Counted from the stretch's first letter, positions 36,373-49,019 are shown. The stretch: 64,000 nucleotides of DNA from Levilinea saccharolytica (GCF_001306035.1 NZ_LGCM01000045.1:62001-126000); one strand, 5' to 3'. The notes: a model not told the origin generated them from the letters alone. Translations and numbers: made by a program.

Positions 36373-37383
36373 ATGGATGCTGCATTAATCTGGGAATGGG
36401 TCATCAAGTCCCTTTTCATCATCCTCTTCATGACCGCGGGCTTCGCCTACGTCACCCTGCTGGAACGGCGCGTGCTGGCGCGCATGCAGGTGCGCATCGG
36501 CCCCAACCGCGCCGGGCCGTTTGGCCTGCTGCAGCCGGTGGCAGACGGGGTTAAGCTGATCTTCAAAGAGGAATTGATCCCGGCCTACGCCGACAAATTT
36601 GTCTTCGTCCTTGCGCCGGTGCTCACCGTCATCCCCGCGCTGATCATCACCGCCGTGGTCCCCTGGGGGCCGCAGGTGATGCTCTTTGGGCGGCCTGTGC
36701 CCCTGTATCTGGTGGACCTTAACATCGGCGTGCTCTACATCGTGGCCGTCACCTCCATCTCCGTGTACGGCATCGCCCTGGCGGGGTGGTCTTCCAACAA
36801 CAAATACGCCACGATGGGCGGTCTGCGCGCCACAGCGCAGATGATCAGCTACGAATTGGCCCTGGGTCTGGCCATGCTGGCGCCGGTGATGATGGCCGGC
36901 TCGATGAGCATGGTGGACGTGGTGGAAAGTCAGCGCACCCTGCCCTTCATCGTCCTCCAGCCGGTGGCCTTTCTGATTTACTTCATGTCCTCCCTGGCGG
37001 AGATCAACCGCGCCCCCTTTGATATGCCCGAAGCCGAGCAGGAGCTGACCGCCGGGTATCACACCGAATATTCCGGCATGAAGTTCGCCCTGTTCTTCAT
37101 GGCTGAATACATCAAGATGATCGCCGTGGCCATGATCGGCTCCACCCTCTTCCTGGGGGGCTATGCCTGGCCGCTGCCGCCCGAATGGTTGGGGGGCTTT
37201 GCCGGGCCGATCAACCTGTTGGCCAAGGTATTGGTGTGGCTGTTTGTCATCATCTGGCTGCGCGCCACCCTGCCGCGCATCCGCTACGACCGGCTGATGT
37301 TCTACGGCTGGAAGGTGCTCTTCCCGGTCGCCCTGGTCAACATTGTGATCACAGCCGTTGTGATTGTATTGGTAGGAGGTTAA
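36373..37383 (+). CDS. nuoH: NADH-quinone oxidoreductase subunit H
   Basis: A 336-residue membrane subunit with about eight helices that links the quinone site to the proton-pumping arm. Conserved loops include [39 protein letters not shown] (a 20-residue match to the family) and [13 protein letters not shown]. The start [10 protein letters not shown] follows AAGGAG. Confidence 0.97.
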   Translation: MDAALIWEWVIKSLFIILFMTAGFAYVTLLERRVLARMQVRIGPNRAGPFGLLQPVADGVKLIFKEELIPAYADKFVFVLAPVLTVIPALIITAVVPWGPQVMLFGRPVPLYLVDLNIGVLYIVAVTSISVYGIALAGWSSNNKYATMGGLRATAQMISYELALGLAMLAPVMMAGSMSMVDVVESQRTLPFIVLQPVAFLIYFMSSLAEINRAPFDMPEAEQELTAGYHTEYSGMKFALFFMAEYIKMIAVAMIGSTLFLGGYAWPLPPEWLGGFAGPINLLAKVLVWLFVIIWLRATLPRIRYDRLMFYGWKVLFPVALVNIVITAVVIVLVGG

Positions 37384-37386
37384 GCG

Positions 37387-37878
37387 ATGATCGAAGGACT
37401 GTGGACCACGCTGAAAGCCTTTTTCAGCAAGCCGGTGACGATCTCATACCCTGAAGAGAAGCGCCCCGTGCGCGTGCGCTTTAAGGGACGCCACACGCTG
37501 AAGCGCTATGACAACGGGCTGGAAAAATGCATCGGCTGCGCCCTGTGCGCTGCCGCCTGCCCCGCGGACGCCATTTTTGTGGAAGCCGCCGAAAACACGG
37601 ATGCGGCGCGCTATTCCCCGGGTGAGCGCTACGCCAGCACCTATGAAATCAATATGCTGCGCTGCATCTTCTGCGGCTTTTGCGAAGACGCCTGCCCCAC
37701 CGAAGCCATTGTGCTGGGGGATAACTACGAGCTGTCTTTTGTGGACCGCGCCGCCTCCATTTACACCAAAGATCTGCTTCTGGAGCCGGTGGCGGAAGGC
37801 GGCCAACTGACCCCCCAAGAGACCCCGCCGGGTGTGTTCACCCGTTCGGTGCCGGCCATGCAAGACCCCAGCGACTAA
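37387..37878 (+). CDS. nuoI: NADH-quinone oxidoreductase subunit I
   Basis: A 163-residue ferredoxin-like subunit with two [4Fe-4S] clusters (N6a and N6b). First set: C48, C51, C54, C58 (CIGCALCAAACP, where C58 belongs to the partner cluster). Second set: C93, C96, C99, C103 (CIFCGFCEDACP). It starts three bases after nuoH with TAGGAGG as ribosome site. Confidence 0.97.
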   Translation: MIEGLWTTLKAFFSKPVTISYPEEKRPVRVRFKGRHTLKRYDNGLEKCIGCALCAAACPADAIFVEAAENTDAARYSPGERYASTYEINMLRCIFCGFCEDACPTEAIVLGDNYELSFVDRAASIYTKDLLLEPVAEGGQLTPQETPPGVFTRSVPAMQDPSD

Positions 37879-37892
37879 AAGGAAGGAATCCC

Positions 37893-38444
<552 letters not shown>

Positions 38445-38448
38445 AACC

Positions 38449-38748
38449 ATGCCGTTGGGTTACTACCTGGCTTTGTCGGCTGTCATGTTCGTCATCGGCA
38501 TTGTGGGCGTGCTGGTGCGCCGCAACGCCCTGATCGTCTTCATGTCCTTGGAATTGATGTTTAACGCCGCGAACCTGCTGTTTGTCACCTTTGCCGCCTA
38601 TTACGGCACCATCATCGGCCAGATTTCAGTCTTCTTCGTGATGACCGTGGCCGCGGCGGAGGTGGCGGTGGGGCTGGCGCTGATGGTGGCTATTTTCCGC
38701 ACCAAGCACAGCATTGATGTGGACCAGATGAGCAGCCTGAAAGGCTGA
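38449..38748 (+). CDS. nuoK: NADH-quinone oxidoreductase subunit K
   Basis: A 99-residue membrane subunit with three helices, homologous to MrpC. The two membrane glutamates important for proton transfer are present at E35 ([11 protein letters not shown]) and E71 ([11 protein letters not shown]). Length is typical. Confidence 0.97.
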   Translation: MPLGYYLALSAVMFVIGIVGVLVRRNALIVFMSLELMFNAANLLFVTFAAYYGTIIGQISVFFVMTVAAAEVAVGLALMVAIFRTKHSIDVDQMSSLKG

Positions 38749-38795
38749 TCCAACTGCACCCGCTGCGGCGGGTGTCTTGGACACGGGAGAGGAAC

Positions 38796-40784
<1,989 letters not shown>

Positions 40785-40803
40785 GCCGCGGGAGAGCGAA
40801 CCG

Positions 40804-42300
40804 ATGACTATGGTTTTGAATCCAATCCTTTTGATGACCTTTTTCCCGCTGGTGGGGGCTGCCGTCATTTTGTTCTTCAAATCGGAGCAAAAATCGGCCA
40901 TCCGCTGGACCGCTCTGATCACCAGCCTGGTGACCTTTGGGCTGTCGCTGTGGGTGCTGGCCGCATACGGCCGCCAGGACGTGGGCATTCACCGCCTGTG
41001 GTTCCGCATCGCCGGTCTGCCCATCCACTTCCACATGGCCGTGGACGGCCTCAACATCCTCATGGTGCTGCTGACCACCTTCCTGACCCCGCTGGCTGTG
41101 CTTTCCACCTGGAAAGCGGTGGAAGAACGGGTCAAAGGCTTCATGATCTTCTTCCTGCTGCTGGAAGTGGGCATGCTGGGCGTGTTCCTGGCGCTGGATC
41201 TGGTGCTGTTCTACATCTTCTGGGAATTCACCCTCATCCCCATGTACTTCCTCATCGGCCTGTGGGGCGGCGAACGGCGCATCTACGCCGCCGTCAAGTT
41301 CTTCCTGTTCACCATGGCCGGATCGGTGATCATGCTGCTGGCCATCCTGTACCTGGGGTGGAACGCCAAGACCTTTGATCTGCCGGCCCTGCTGGCCGCT
41401 CGCGACAGCTTCGCCGCCGCGCAGATCCCGCTGTTTGCGGCCTTTGCCCTGGCCTTCGCCATCAAAGTGCCCATGTGGCCGCTGCATACCTGGCTGCCCG
41501 ATGCGCATGTGGAAGCGCCCACCGCCGGTTCGGTCATTTTGGCGGGCGTGCTGCTGAAGATGGGCGCATACGGTTTCCTGCGCTTCAATTTGCTGCTCTT
41601 CCCCCAGGCCAGCCTGCAGTTGGCTCCCTGGATGGCGGGGCTGGCTGTGATCGGCATCCTCTACGGCGCGGCGGTGGCGTACACCCAAAAGGATGTCAAA
41701 AAGCTGGTGGCCTATTCCTCGGTCAGCCATCTGGGCTTCGTCATGCTGGGCATCTTCGCCCTGAACGCTGAAGGCCTGAGCGGGGCCATTTTGCAGATGG
41801 TGAACCACGGTCTGAGCACCGGCGCGCTGTTCCTGATGGTGGGCTTCCTCTACGAGCGCCGCCACACCCGCCTGATGGAGTCCTTTGGCGGCCTGTGGAA
41901 GAGCGTCCCCGTTCTGGCGGCCCTGGCCCTCATCGTCAGCCTGTCCTCGATGGGCCTGCCGGGTCTGAACGGCTTCGTGGGCGAGTTCACCATTCTGACG
42001 GGGGCCTTTGGCTCGGCGGCGTTGGGCAGCCCCTGGTTTGCGGGTCTGTCCACCCTAGGCGTCATCCTGGCAGCGGTCTACCTGCTGCACATGATGGAAA
42101 AGGTCTTCCTCGGCCCCATCACCCACGCGGAAAACCGCAGCCTGCCCGATCTCAGCCCGCGCGAACTGGCGGTGATCCTGCCGCTGCTGGTGGTGATTTT
42201 CTGGATTGGCCTGTATCCTAAGCCCTTCTTTGGGCTGATCGAACCCGGCGTCGCCCAGATCCTCGCGGCGGTTCAATCTGCGGCCCTGGCGCTGCATTAA
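40804..42300 (+). CDS. nuoM: NADH-quinone oxidoreductase subunit M
   Basis: A 498-residue antiporter-like proton-pumping subunit with about 14 helices. Conserved pieces are FYIFWEFTLIPMYFLIGLWG, MWPLHTWLPDAHVEAPTAGS and KKLVAYSSVSHLGFVMLG. The start MTMVLNPILL follows CGGGAGAG. It lies 19 bases after nuoL. Confidence 0.96.
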   Translation: MTMVLNPILLMTFFPLVGAAVILFFKSEQKSAIRWTALITSLVTFGLSLWVLAAYGRQDVGIHRLWFRIAGLPIHFHMAVDGLNILMVLLTTFLTPLAVLSTWKAVEERVKGFMIFFLLLEVGMLGVFLALDLVLFYIFWEFTLIPMYFLIGLWGGERRIYAAVKFFLFTMAGSVIMLLAILYLGWNAKTFDLPALLAARDSFAAAQIPLFAAFALAFAIKVPMWPLHTWLPDAHVEAPTAGSVILAGVLLKMGAYGFLRFNLLLFPQASLQLAPWMAGLAVIGILYGAAVAYTQKDVKKLVAYSSVSHLGFVMLGIFALNAEGLSGAILQMVNHGLSTGALFLMVGFLYERRHTRLMESFGGLWKSVPVLAALALIVSLSSMGLPGLNGFVGEFTILTGAFGSAALGSPWFAGLSTLGVILAAVYLLHMMEKVFLGPITHAENRSLPDLSPRELAVILPLLVVIFWIGLYPKPFFGLIEPGVAQILAAVQSAALALH

Positions 42301-42314
42301 CGGAGAGTGACGCG

Positions 42315-43760
42315 ATGACACTGAACGATCTGATCACGATCCTTCCTCTGGCCTTTTTAGCGGCCTGGGGTGTGCTGCTGCTGCTGGTGGATCTGTGGAT
42401 CCCCGCCAACCGCAAGGGCCTCACCGCTATCTTGGCGGCGGGCGGGTTGGCCGTGACCCTGGGCCTGACCCTGGCGCGCGGGCAGCACAGCCTGGAAGCC
42501 TTTAACGGCATGGTCTCTGTGGACGGCTTTGCCGTCTTCCTGGATGTAATCTTCCTGGGCAGCGGCCTGGCGGGCATTGCCCTGGCTTATGACTACCTCA
42601 AGCGCACGCACATCGAACGCGGCGAGTATTACTCCCTGCTGCTCTTCACCGTGGCGGGCATGATGCTGATGACCTACGCCAACGATCTGGTCATCGTCTT
42701 CCTGGCCCTGGAGCTGCTCTCGCTGCCCCTGTACGTTATGGCTGGCTTTGCGCGCTTGCAGCTTTTGTCTGAAGAAGCCGCCCTCAAGTACTTCCTCATG
42801 GGGGCCTTCTCCTCCACCTTTGTGCTCTACGGCGTGGCCCTCATCTTCGGCGCCACCGCCCGCACCGATCTGCCGGGGGTGGTGGCGGCGGTGCAGGGCG
42901 GAACGGCCAACCCGGTCTTCTTCTTGGTGGGTGCGGCCATGCTGCTGGTGGGCTTTGGCTTCAAATCCGCGGTGATGCCCTTCCACATGTGGGCGCCGGA
43001 CGTGTACCAGGGTTCGCCCTCCTCCGTGACGGCCTTCATGACCGTGGGGGCCAAGGCCGCTGGTTTCGCCGCGCTGCTGCGCGTGTTTGTGGTGGCCTTC
43101 CAAAGCATCTCAGCAGATATGACCCCCATCTTGTGGGCGTTGGCCGCCCTGACCATGTTTGGCGGCAATATCCTGGCCATCGCCCAATCCAACATCAAAC
43201 GTATGTTGGCCTATGCCAGCATCGCCCAATCTGGCTACATGCTGATGGCCTTTGTGCCTTACGGGCAGGGAGCCGTGCTCAAAGACACCATCGCCGCCAT
43301 GCTCTTCTTCCTGGTGACCTATTCGCTGGCCACCTTGGGGGCCTGGGCGGTGGTGATTGCTCTGGAAAAAGAGGAAAACAAAGACCTGGAGATCGCCGAT
43401 TACGCCGGGCTGGGGCGCAAATACCCCTGGCTGGGCGCGGCCATGACGGTCTTCATGCTGTCCTTCACCGGCATGCCCCTCACTTTGGGCTTCTGGGGCA
43501 AATTTTACCTGTTCAGCACCGCGGTGGAAGGCGGTTTCACCGGCCTGGCCCTGGTGGGCCTGCTGACCTCGCTGATCTCGGCTTACTACTACCTGCGCGT
43601 GGTGGTGTACATGTTCATGAAACCCGGCGAACCCACCCTCACCCAGGACCCCTGGATTCAGCTCACCGCCCTGGTGTCGGCTTTCCTGGTGGTGGCGCTG
43701 AGCCTGTTCCCCGGCCCTCTGCTGGATTACGCCTCGGCCGCGCTGATGCTGCTGCGCTGA
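42315..43760 (+). CDS. nuoN: NADH-quinone oxidoreductase subunit N
   Basis: A 481-residue antiporter-like subunit and last gene of the operon. It shows FLALELLSLPLYVMAGF, MPFHMWAPDVYQGSPSSVTA and KRMLAYASIAQSGYMLMAF. The ribosome site is CGGAGAG. With nuoA-M it completes a standard 14-subunit complex I, so the organism respires NADH or reduced ferredoxin to a quinone. Confidence 0.96.
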   Translation: MTLNDLITILPLAFLAAWGVLLLLVDLWIPANRKGLTAILAAGGLAVTLGLTLARGQHSLEAFNGMVSVDGFAVFLDVIFLGSGLAGIALAYDYLKRTHIERGEYYSLLLFTVAGMMLMTYANDLVIVFLALELLSLPLYVMAGFARLQLLSEEAALKYFLMGAFSSTFVLYGVALIFGATARTDLPGVVAAVQGGTANPVFFLVGAAMLLVGFGFKSAVMPFHMWAPDVYQGSPSSVTAFMTVGAKAAGFAALLRVFVVAFQSISADMTPILWALAALTMFGGNILAIAQSNIKRMLAYASIAQSGYMLMAFVPYGQGAVLKDTIAAMLFFLVTYSLATLGAWAVVIALEKEENKDLEIADYAGLGRKYPWLGAAMTVFMLSFTGMPLTLGFWGKFYLFSTAVEGGFTGLALVGLLTSLISAYYYLRVVVYMFMKPGEPTLTQDPWIQLTALVSAFLVVALSLFPGPLLDYASAALMLLR

Positions 43761-43782
43761 GGACTCTGCGTTGACTCACAAC

Positions 43783-43812
43783 GGCCCGCCCACCCCCGGC
43801 GGGTCGTTTGAT
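43783..43812 (+). terminator. Candidate terminator after nuoN
   Basis: CCCGCC and GGCGGG (extended by two outer pairs, one a G-T) form a GC-rich stem around CACCCCC, followed by GTTTGATT. The T-run is short. Confidence 0.55.
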
Positions 43813-43834
43813 TCTCGCCGACCGGAAAACACGG

Positions 43835-43840
43835 TACAAT
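43835..43840 (+). promoter_or_regulatory. Candidate -10 of glycosyltransferase gene
   Basis: TACAAT ends eight bases before the ATG at 43849. The -35 at 17 bases (TTCTCG) is weak. Confidence 0.45.
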
Positions 43841-43848
43841 TGGAGCCG

Positions 43849-45738
43849 ATGAAAACGCGACTCGCCCGTTGGCCCCTGGAAAGCCTTGCCCCGCTGCTGC
43901 TCTTCGCCGCTTTGCTGGCGGCGCCCCTGCCCTGGCTGAAAACCGCCGGAGGGGCAGCGCGCACCGATTTCAGCGTGCCTTTGCTGCTCAGCGCTGCCCT
44001 GCTCTACGGTGCCCTGCGCCTGCCGGGGCGCTGGCGAAACGCCCTCAGCCTGTCCGTCACCCTGGCGGCGTACGCCCTGGCGCTGGTGGGGCTGTGGGCC
44101 AACGGTCTCAGCGAAACCGCCGTGGTCAGCGGGCTGCTGCCCTGGAACGACGCCGCTTCGTATTATCAGGACGCGCTGCGCCTGCTGCAAGGCAGCCCCG
44201 TCACCAGTTTTTCGGCGCGCCGTCCGCTCTTCGCGGGGACGCTGGCCCTGCTGCTGACCGTCACCGGCGGGCATCTGCAAGCGGCCCTGGCGGCGCTGAC
44301 CTTGCTGATGGCCCTCAGCGCCCATGCCTTCACACGCGAAATTCAGCGCACCCACGGCCCGGCCGCTGCGGCGGCCTCCTGGGCGGTGCTGTTCTTGTTT
44401 GCCCGGCGCTTCACCGGCATCGCCCTGACCGAATCGGTGGGCTTTTCGCTGGGGGTGCTGGGGCTGGCCCTTTTGTGGCGCGGCGCGGCCCACCAACGCC
44501 TCTGGCACGCCGCGGCGGGTTTGCTGACCCTGACCCTGGCCCTCAACGCCCGCGCTGGAACCTTCTTTGTGCTGCCCTTGCTGCTGCTGTGGCTGGGCTG
44601 GGCTTTCCGCGGGGTGCGCCGCTTTGCCTGGAGACCCGTGCTGTGGGGCGGGCTGGCGGTGGCTTTGGGCTTTGCCCTCAATTTCGCCGTGCTGCGGGTG
44701 GTGGCCTCGCCCACCTCGGCGGCTTTTTCCAACTTTTCGTTTTCGCTCTACGGCGTGTCGGTGGGGGGCAAGGGCTGGACGCAGGTCTTCCGCGATCACC
44801 CAGAGGTGGCCAACCTGCCGGAGCCGCAGCGTTCGCAGACGGTGTACGCCCTGGCCCTGGATGAAATTCGCCGCCAACCGTTGAATTTTGCGCGCGGCGC
44901 GCTGCGCCAATGGCAATTATTCTTTACCGATCCCTGGTTTGGGGTGTATTCCTATGTGGGCGGCGAGAACCCGCGCCTGCAGACGGCCGCCTGGCTGGGA
45001 CTGTATGTGCTGTGGGGGTTGGCCCTGGTGCGCGCTCTGCGCCGCCCGCCGCAGCCCATCCCCTGGTTGGTGCTGGCGGTGTGGGTGGGGGTGCTGCTCT
45101 CGGTGCCCTTTGTGCCCCCGGAAGATGCGCACAAAATGCGCCCCTACGCCGCCACCATCGCCGTGTTTGCCTGGCTGCCCGCCCTGGGAACCGCCGAGCT
45201 GCTGCGCTGGCTGCGCCTGGAGGCCTGGGAAAGCCGCGCCCTGGGCGAAACCCCGCCCATGAACCGACTGCCCGGCGCGGTGCTGGCCCTGGCGGGGCTG
45301 GTGGTGCTGGCGGGGCCGCTCAGCCTGCTGATGGGGCATGCGCCTGCTCCCCTGCCGGAATTGACCTGCCCCGCCCCGCAGGAGTCGGCGGTGGTGCGTT
45401 ACCAGCCGGGGACATTCATTCAGCTCATCCCCAAAAGCGACTTGCGCCCGGACGTGCTGCCCAGCTTCCACACGGAGCTGTTCCGCCGTCAGGTGCACAA
45501 CCTGCCCAACAGCGAAGCCGCGCTGCATTTTGAAAGCCTGAAGGCTCCGGCCTGGGTATGGCTGGATGTGGACCGGCGCACGCTGAAACGGGTGTGGGTG
45601 GTGCTGGACGAACCGCCGCCCGCGCCGGAACAGGCCGCCTGGCTGGGCGTGTGCGGGTCGTTGCTGGAGACCCCCGACAGCGCCGAAAAGCCCTTCCTTT
45701 TCCGTGTGCAGCGGGTGATCTGGGCGCAGCCGCGCTAA
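43849..45738 (+). CDS. GT-C (family 39-like) membrane glycosyltransferase
   Basis: A 629-residue polytopic membrane protein. Its N-terminal helix is followed by an extracytoplasmic loop with WNDAASYYQDALRLLQG near residues 100-116, then RRPLF. This is the Asp-containing loop typical of dolichyl/undecaprenyl-phosphate sugar transferases (PMT/ArnT type). About ten further helices follow, with a soluble C-terminal region of 130 residues. The acceptor is unknown. The start is chosen because a -10 hexamer lies just upstream; a TTG 26 codons earlier lies in the terminator region. It converges with the next gene, their stop regions overlapping by four bases. Confidence 0.75.
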   Translation: MKTRLARWPLESLAPLLLFAALLAAPLPWLKTAGGAARTDFSVPLLLSAALLYGALRLPGRWRNALSLSVTLAAYALALVGLWANGLSETAVVSGLLPWNDAASYYQDALRLLQGSPVTSFSARRPLFAGTLALLLTVTGGHLQAALAALTLLMALSAHAFTREIQRTHGPAAAAASWAVLFLFARRFTGIALTESVGFSLGVLGLALLWRGAAHQRLWHAAAGLLTLTLALNARAGTFFVLPLLLLWLGWAFRGVRRFAWRPVLWGGLAVALGFALNFAVLRVVASPTSAAFSNFSFSLYGVSVGGKGWTQVFRDHPEVANLPEPQRSQTVYALALDEIRRQPLNFARGALRQWQLFFTDPWFGVYSYVGGENPRLQTAAWLGLYVLWGLALVRALRRPPQPIPWLVLAVWVGVLLSVPFVPPEDAHKMRPYAATIAVFAWLPALGTAELLRWLRLEAWESRALGETPPMNRLPGAVLALAGLVVLAGPLSLLMGHAPAPLPELTCPAPQESAVVRYQPGTFIQLIPKSDLRPDVLPSFHTELFRRQVHNLPNSEAALHFESLKAPAWVWLDVDRRTLKRVWVVLDEPPPAPEQAAWLGVCGSLLETPDSAEKPFLFRVQRVIWAQPR

Positions 45739-47729
45739 GGCCGGAAAAAGCCGTCGGGTGAATGCGAGTACACGCTCAGCCGCCACAGCATCAGGCGCTG
45801 ATCGGGCCCGCCGCGGTAGCGCAGACGCACATAACGAAATTCCCCCTGCTGGGCCAGCGGGTACTGGTAGACCGTCTCCGACACGGTGCGCCGGCGGCCC
45901 GCATCCCCGGCGCGTGAATCATAAACCACCTGCCAGGCTCGCCCGTCGGCCGAAGTCTCCCAGCGGTAATCGCTGAACACCGCCGCGATGCCCCGCCCCT
46001 CGCCCTGATAACCGGATTTCACTTCCAACACGCTGGCCCGCCGCACATGCCCTAAATCGAGGGTCAGGGTCAGCGGCCCGCTGTTGCCCGCCTGGGCAAA
46101 GCGCTCATCCGCGAAGCCGCGCAGCGCCCATTCGATCCCCGTCTCTTCCGTAAATGCCGCTGCCCCCTCCGCCACCTGGGCGCTCCGGGCGTAATCCTGG
46201 GGCTGGAAGGCCCACAGCAGGCTGACCCCGGCGAAAAGCCCGCCTGCCATCAGCAGGGCGGCTGCGTAGCGTCCGCCGGAACGCAGACGAGCTTCGGCGG
46301 ACGGGTCGGGGGCGCGTCCCGGGGAAAATTTCAGCAGCAGGTAGAACATCACCACCGGCAGGATGTGCAGAACGGCGCGGTTGGCCGAATCGCCGATGCC
46401 GTAGCGGTAGGGGTCGCGCAGCCCGCTCTCCGTCATCAGGAACAGGAAAAACACGCCGATCCCCAGGCTGAAGATGCGCTCGGCGGGCAGCGCGGGCTGG
46501 GTCAGGGCCAGCAGACCCAGGCCCAACACCACCAGCCACAGCGGCCCCCACCACCAGCCTTTGAAGAGTAGGTTATCGGCCGTCACCCGCAAACTCTGGA
46601 GCATGGTCTGCGGCGCGGCCAGGGTGAAGACAGCAAAGGCCAGCCCCACCGCGGCCAGTTCCACCCAATGCAGGCGCGGCAGCCAGACGCGCGCCAGGCT
46701 GGGCCAGCGCTGCGCCGCTGCCAGCAGCAGGGCAAAGCCCGCCAGCGCAGCCAGGATGAAGGCCGCGTTCCCAGCATTGAGGTAGTTCGTGCCGCTGGGG
46801 CCAAAAAACAGGATGCGCCCCATCCACAGGCCCGCCAGCGCTAAAAACGGCGCGCATACCCGCAGCAGCCGTGCGGGGGGCACCGCGCCCAGGCTGAGGA
46901 AGACCGCCAGCGAAAGTAGCCCGTAGAGGGCTCCGTCAATGCGCGTCAGGCTCAGGCCGGTGAAGGCCGCCGCGGCCAGCCCCAGCCAACCCGCCTCGGG
47001 TTCGCGCTGCGCCCACCACAGGCTGACCATGCCGGTGAACAGGAATGCGGCGGCCGTCAGATTGTCGTGAATGTGCCCGCTGTGGAAGAGAAACAGGTAA
47101 CTGGCGGCAAAGCCCCCCAGGGTCAACCCGGCCGCCGTGCGGGCCGTGCCCGCCTGTGCGCCCAGCGCGCGCAGGCTGCGCACGCCCAGGGTCAAAAACA
47201 GGGTGCACAGCGACAGGGCCGTCAGCGGCTGGTGCAGAACGTGATATTCCGCCCCCACCCAATAGGCCGCGGCTTGCAGCGACACGGGCAGCAGGCTGTT
47301 GCCCTGCAAATTGGCCTGCACCGACGCGGAAAGGCCGTCGAGCACCAGGGCACGGCCGGTCAGAATTTTGACTACACTGTCGCCGGTGGCCTGCGAGAAG
47401 TTGAAGCGTGTGCCCAGAGCGGCCAACAGGGTGAAGAGCAGCCCGCTCCCGGCCAGGACCAGCCCTTGCGCGCGGCTCAGGTTCAGCTCGCCGCGCCGCC
47501 GCGCCCAGAGCAGCGCCGCCAACCCCACCGCCGCCGTCCCCAACCCGGCTGAGATCAGGGTGTAGGGGATGCCTAGCACCAGGATCACTGCCGTCACCGC
47601 GGCCCAGGCGGCCGCGCCCAGCAGATAGGCCGAGCCTGCCAGCACACCCAGCGGCAGCCGCCGCCCAGCCGCCAGCCCCAGGCTCAGCCCCACCAGAAAC
47701 AACCCCACACTCAAGCCGATCAGGTTCAA
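45735..47729 (-). CDS. Large membrane protein with discoidin-like C-terminal domain
   Basis: A 664-residue protein with about 14 hydrophobic segments over residues 1-520, then a soluble C-terminal domain (about 540-660) resembling an F5/8-type (discoidin) carbohydrate-binding fold: LTLDLGHVRRASVLEVKSGY, WETSADGRAWQVVYD and GEFRYVRLRYRG. A loop RFNFSQATGDSVVKI near residues 110-125 could be a GT-C-like extracytoplasmic loop. The TTG start at 47729 is preceded by GGGGGAGG. It is probably co-transcribed with the gene 13 bases upstream. It is likely part of surface polysaccharide or glycoprotein synthesis; this is inference. Confidence 0.72.
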   Translation of the reverse strand: MNLIGLSVGLFLVGLSLGLAAGRRLPLGVLAGSAYLLGAAAWAAVTAVILVLGIPYTLISAGLGTAAVGLAALLWARRRGELNLSRAQGLVLAGSGLLFTLLAALGTRFNFSQATGDSVVKILTGRALVLDGLSASVQANLQGNSLLPVSLQAAAYWVGAEYHVLHQPLTALSLCTLFLTLGVRSLRALGAQAGTARTAAGLTLGGFAASYLFLFHSGHIHDNLTAAAFLFTGMVSLWWAQREPEAGWLGLAAAAFTGLSLTRIDGALYGLLSLAVFLSLGAVPPARLLRVCAPFLALAGLWMGRILFFGPSGTNYLNAGNAAFILAALAGFALLLAAAQRWPSLARVWLPRLHWVELAAVGLAFAVFTLAAPQTMLQSLRVTADNLLFKGWWWGPLWLVVLGLGLLALTQPALPAERIFSLGIGVFFLFLMTESGLRDPYRYGIGDSANRAVLHILPVVMFYLLLKFSPGRAPDPSAEARLRSGGRYAAALLMAGGLFAGVSLLWAFQPQDYARSAQVAEGAAAFTEETGIEWALRGFADERFAQAGNSGPLTLTLDLGHVRRASVLEVKSGYQGEGRGIAAVFSDYRWETSADGRAWQVVYDSRAGDAGRRRTVSETVYQYPLAQQGEFRYVRLRYRGGPDQRLMLWRLSVYSHSPDGFFRP

Positions 47730-47742
47730 AGCGTCCTCCCCC

Positions 47743-48888
47743 TCATTCCCAGGCGCAGGGGTACACCAGCAAATGATCCGCCGTCAGCGCCTCCAGGCAG
47801 ATACGGACTGCGTCTTCGGCGGGCGTCACGCGCAGCAGGGTGTAGCGCTGCCATAGGCCGCTGTCGGGATTGCGGATGGATAGGGTATCCTGGGGGCGTT
47901 CAGCCAGGGCTTCCAGGCGGCTCACTGGCGGTGCCTCCGTGGCGCGAGCTTCCACACCGGCCAGACGCCCGGCGTAGGTCAGTTTTTCTGCGCCCAGGCT
48001 CAGTTCGCGGGCCAGTTCGGGCCGAACCACCAAGGTGCTGCCCGCAAAGTGATCGCTCAGGTAGACCAGCAGCGGGTAGGTGGCGAACTCGTAGCCCTCA
48101 TCCGTGATCAGCTCCATCAGGCTGTTGTCGGGCTGGCGGTCGAGGTGGTAGTAAGAAAAAGTGTTGGTGTCGTAGAAGCGCGCCGCATGGGTTGTAGTTA
48201 ATGCCCAGACCGCCGCCATGAAGATCAGCGGTGTGAGGCGCAGCCAGCGACCGCCCCAAAGGAGCAGCCCGGCCAGCCACAGCCCGCTGCCCAGCCACAG
48301 GGACGCGCCCAGGAGGGGATGTTGGGTGAAGAGGAAATAGCTCATCTGCTGGGGGGTGACCGCACCGGAGAGAAACAACGTCCCCACCCCCACCAGCAGA
48401 CCCCCACCGCCCCAGGCGAGGATGCGGCGCTGCGCGGGGGTCAGGCCGGTCTGCGCGGGCTGCGGCCCCAGCGGGGTTTGGCCTGCGCCGGAGGCCAGGA
48501 GCCAGCCCGTGAGGGCGGTGAGGGCGCCCCACACGGTCAGGAAGGCGCCCGCCGGGCGCAGCCGCAGGGCAAAGGGCTGCACGGCCGCGGAATAGGCTTC
48601 CGGCGGCAGGGAGAGGATCACCACAGTGATCAGATGGAGCAGCCAGCCCAGGGCTGCCCCTGCCCAGACCCAGCTGGGGCGCAGATGGTCCACAAAGCCG
48701 CTCAGCCGCGGCCAGCCCTGGCGCAGCCCCCAGGCGAACAGGGTCAGGCCCGCCGTCAGCAGGGCAAAGGCAGCCGCGCCGGCCCAGGCGATGGTTGTGC
48801 GGCCTTGCCCCCAAAAGGCAGCCGCAGTCCACAGCGCCGCGGCGGCGGCTGCGGCGGCATATAGGCTCCAGGCGGTACGGTGGTGCAT
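47743..48888 (-). CDS. Polytopic membrane protein of unknown function
   Basis: A 381-residue protein starting MHHRTAWSLYAAAAAAAALW with about nine hydrophobic segments over residues 5-255, then a soluble C-terminal part with DEGYEFATYPLLVYLSDHF and an ending HLLVYPCAWE. I do not recognise the family. GGGAGG lies 12 bases before this ATG. An in-frame ATG at 48927 (MAEFHTPGR) is possible, but a -10-like TATACT (48935-48930, minus strand) lies three bases ahead of it. The pair with the next gene suggests a joint membrane or envelope function. Confidence 0.65.
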   Translation of the reverse strand: MHHRTAWSLYAAAAAAAALWTAAAFWGQGRTTIAWAGAAAFALLTAGLTLFAWGLRQGWPRLSGFVDHLRPSWVWAGAALGWLLHLITVVILSLPPEAYSAAVQPFALRLRPAGAFLTVWGALTALTGWLLASGAGQTPLGPQPAQTGLTPAQRRILAWGGGGLLVGVGTLFLSGAVTPQQMSYFLFTQHPLLGASLWLGSGLWLAGLLLWGGRWLRLTPLIFMAAVWALTTTHAARFYDTNTFSYYHLDRQPDNSLMELITDEGYEFATYPLLVYLSDHFAGSTLVVRPELARELSLGAEKLTYAGRLAGVEARATEAPPVSRLEALAERPQDTLSIRNPDSGLWQRYTLLRVTPAEDAVRICLEALTADHLLVYPCAWE

Positions 48889-49019
48889 GTGTGCGAACTG
48901 CCTCCCAGGGGTGTGGAATTCAGCCATGAAGTATACTACCCCTCTTTTCGATCCGTTGGTTTCATTTTGTGGGGTTAATTGTATAATTAACCCTGGCGGT
49001 TCGCCCAGCCCTGTCCTCG

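Noticed and set aside
33855-36431. 858-codon minus-strand frame opposite nuoG
   Set aside because: The plus strand encodes NuoG with all Fe-S motifs; the opposite frame has no family features.
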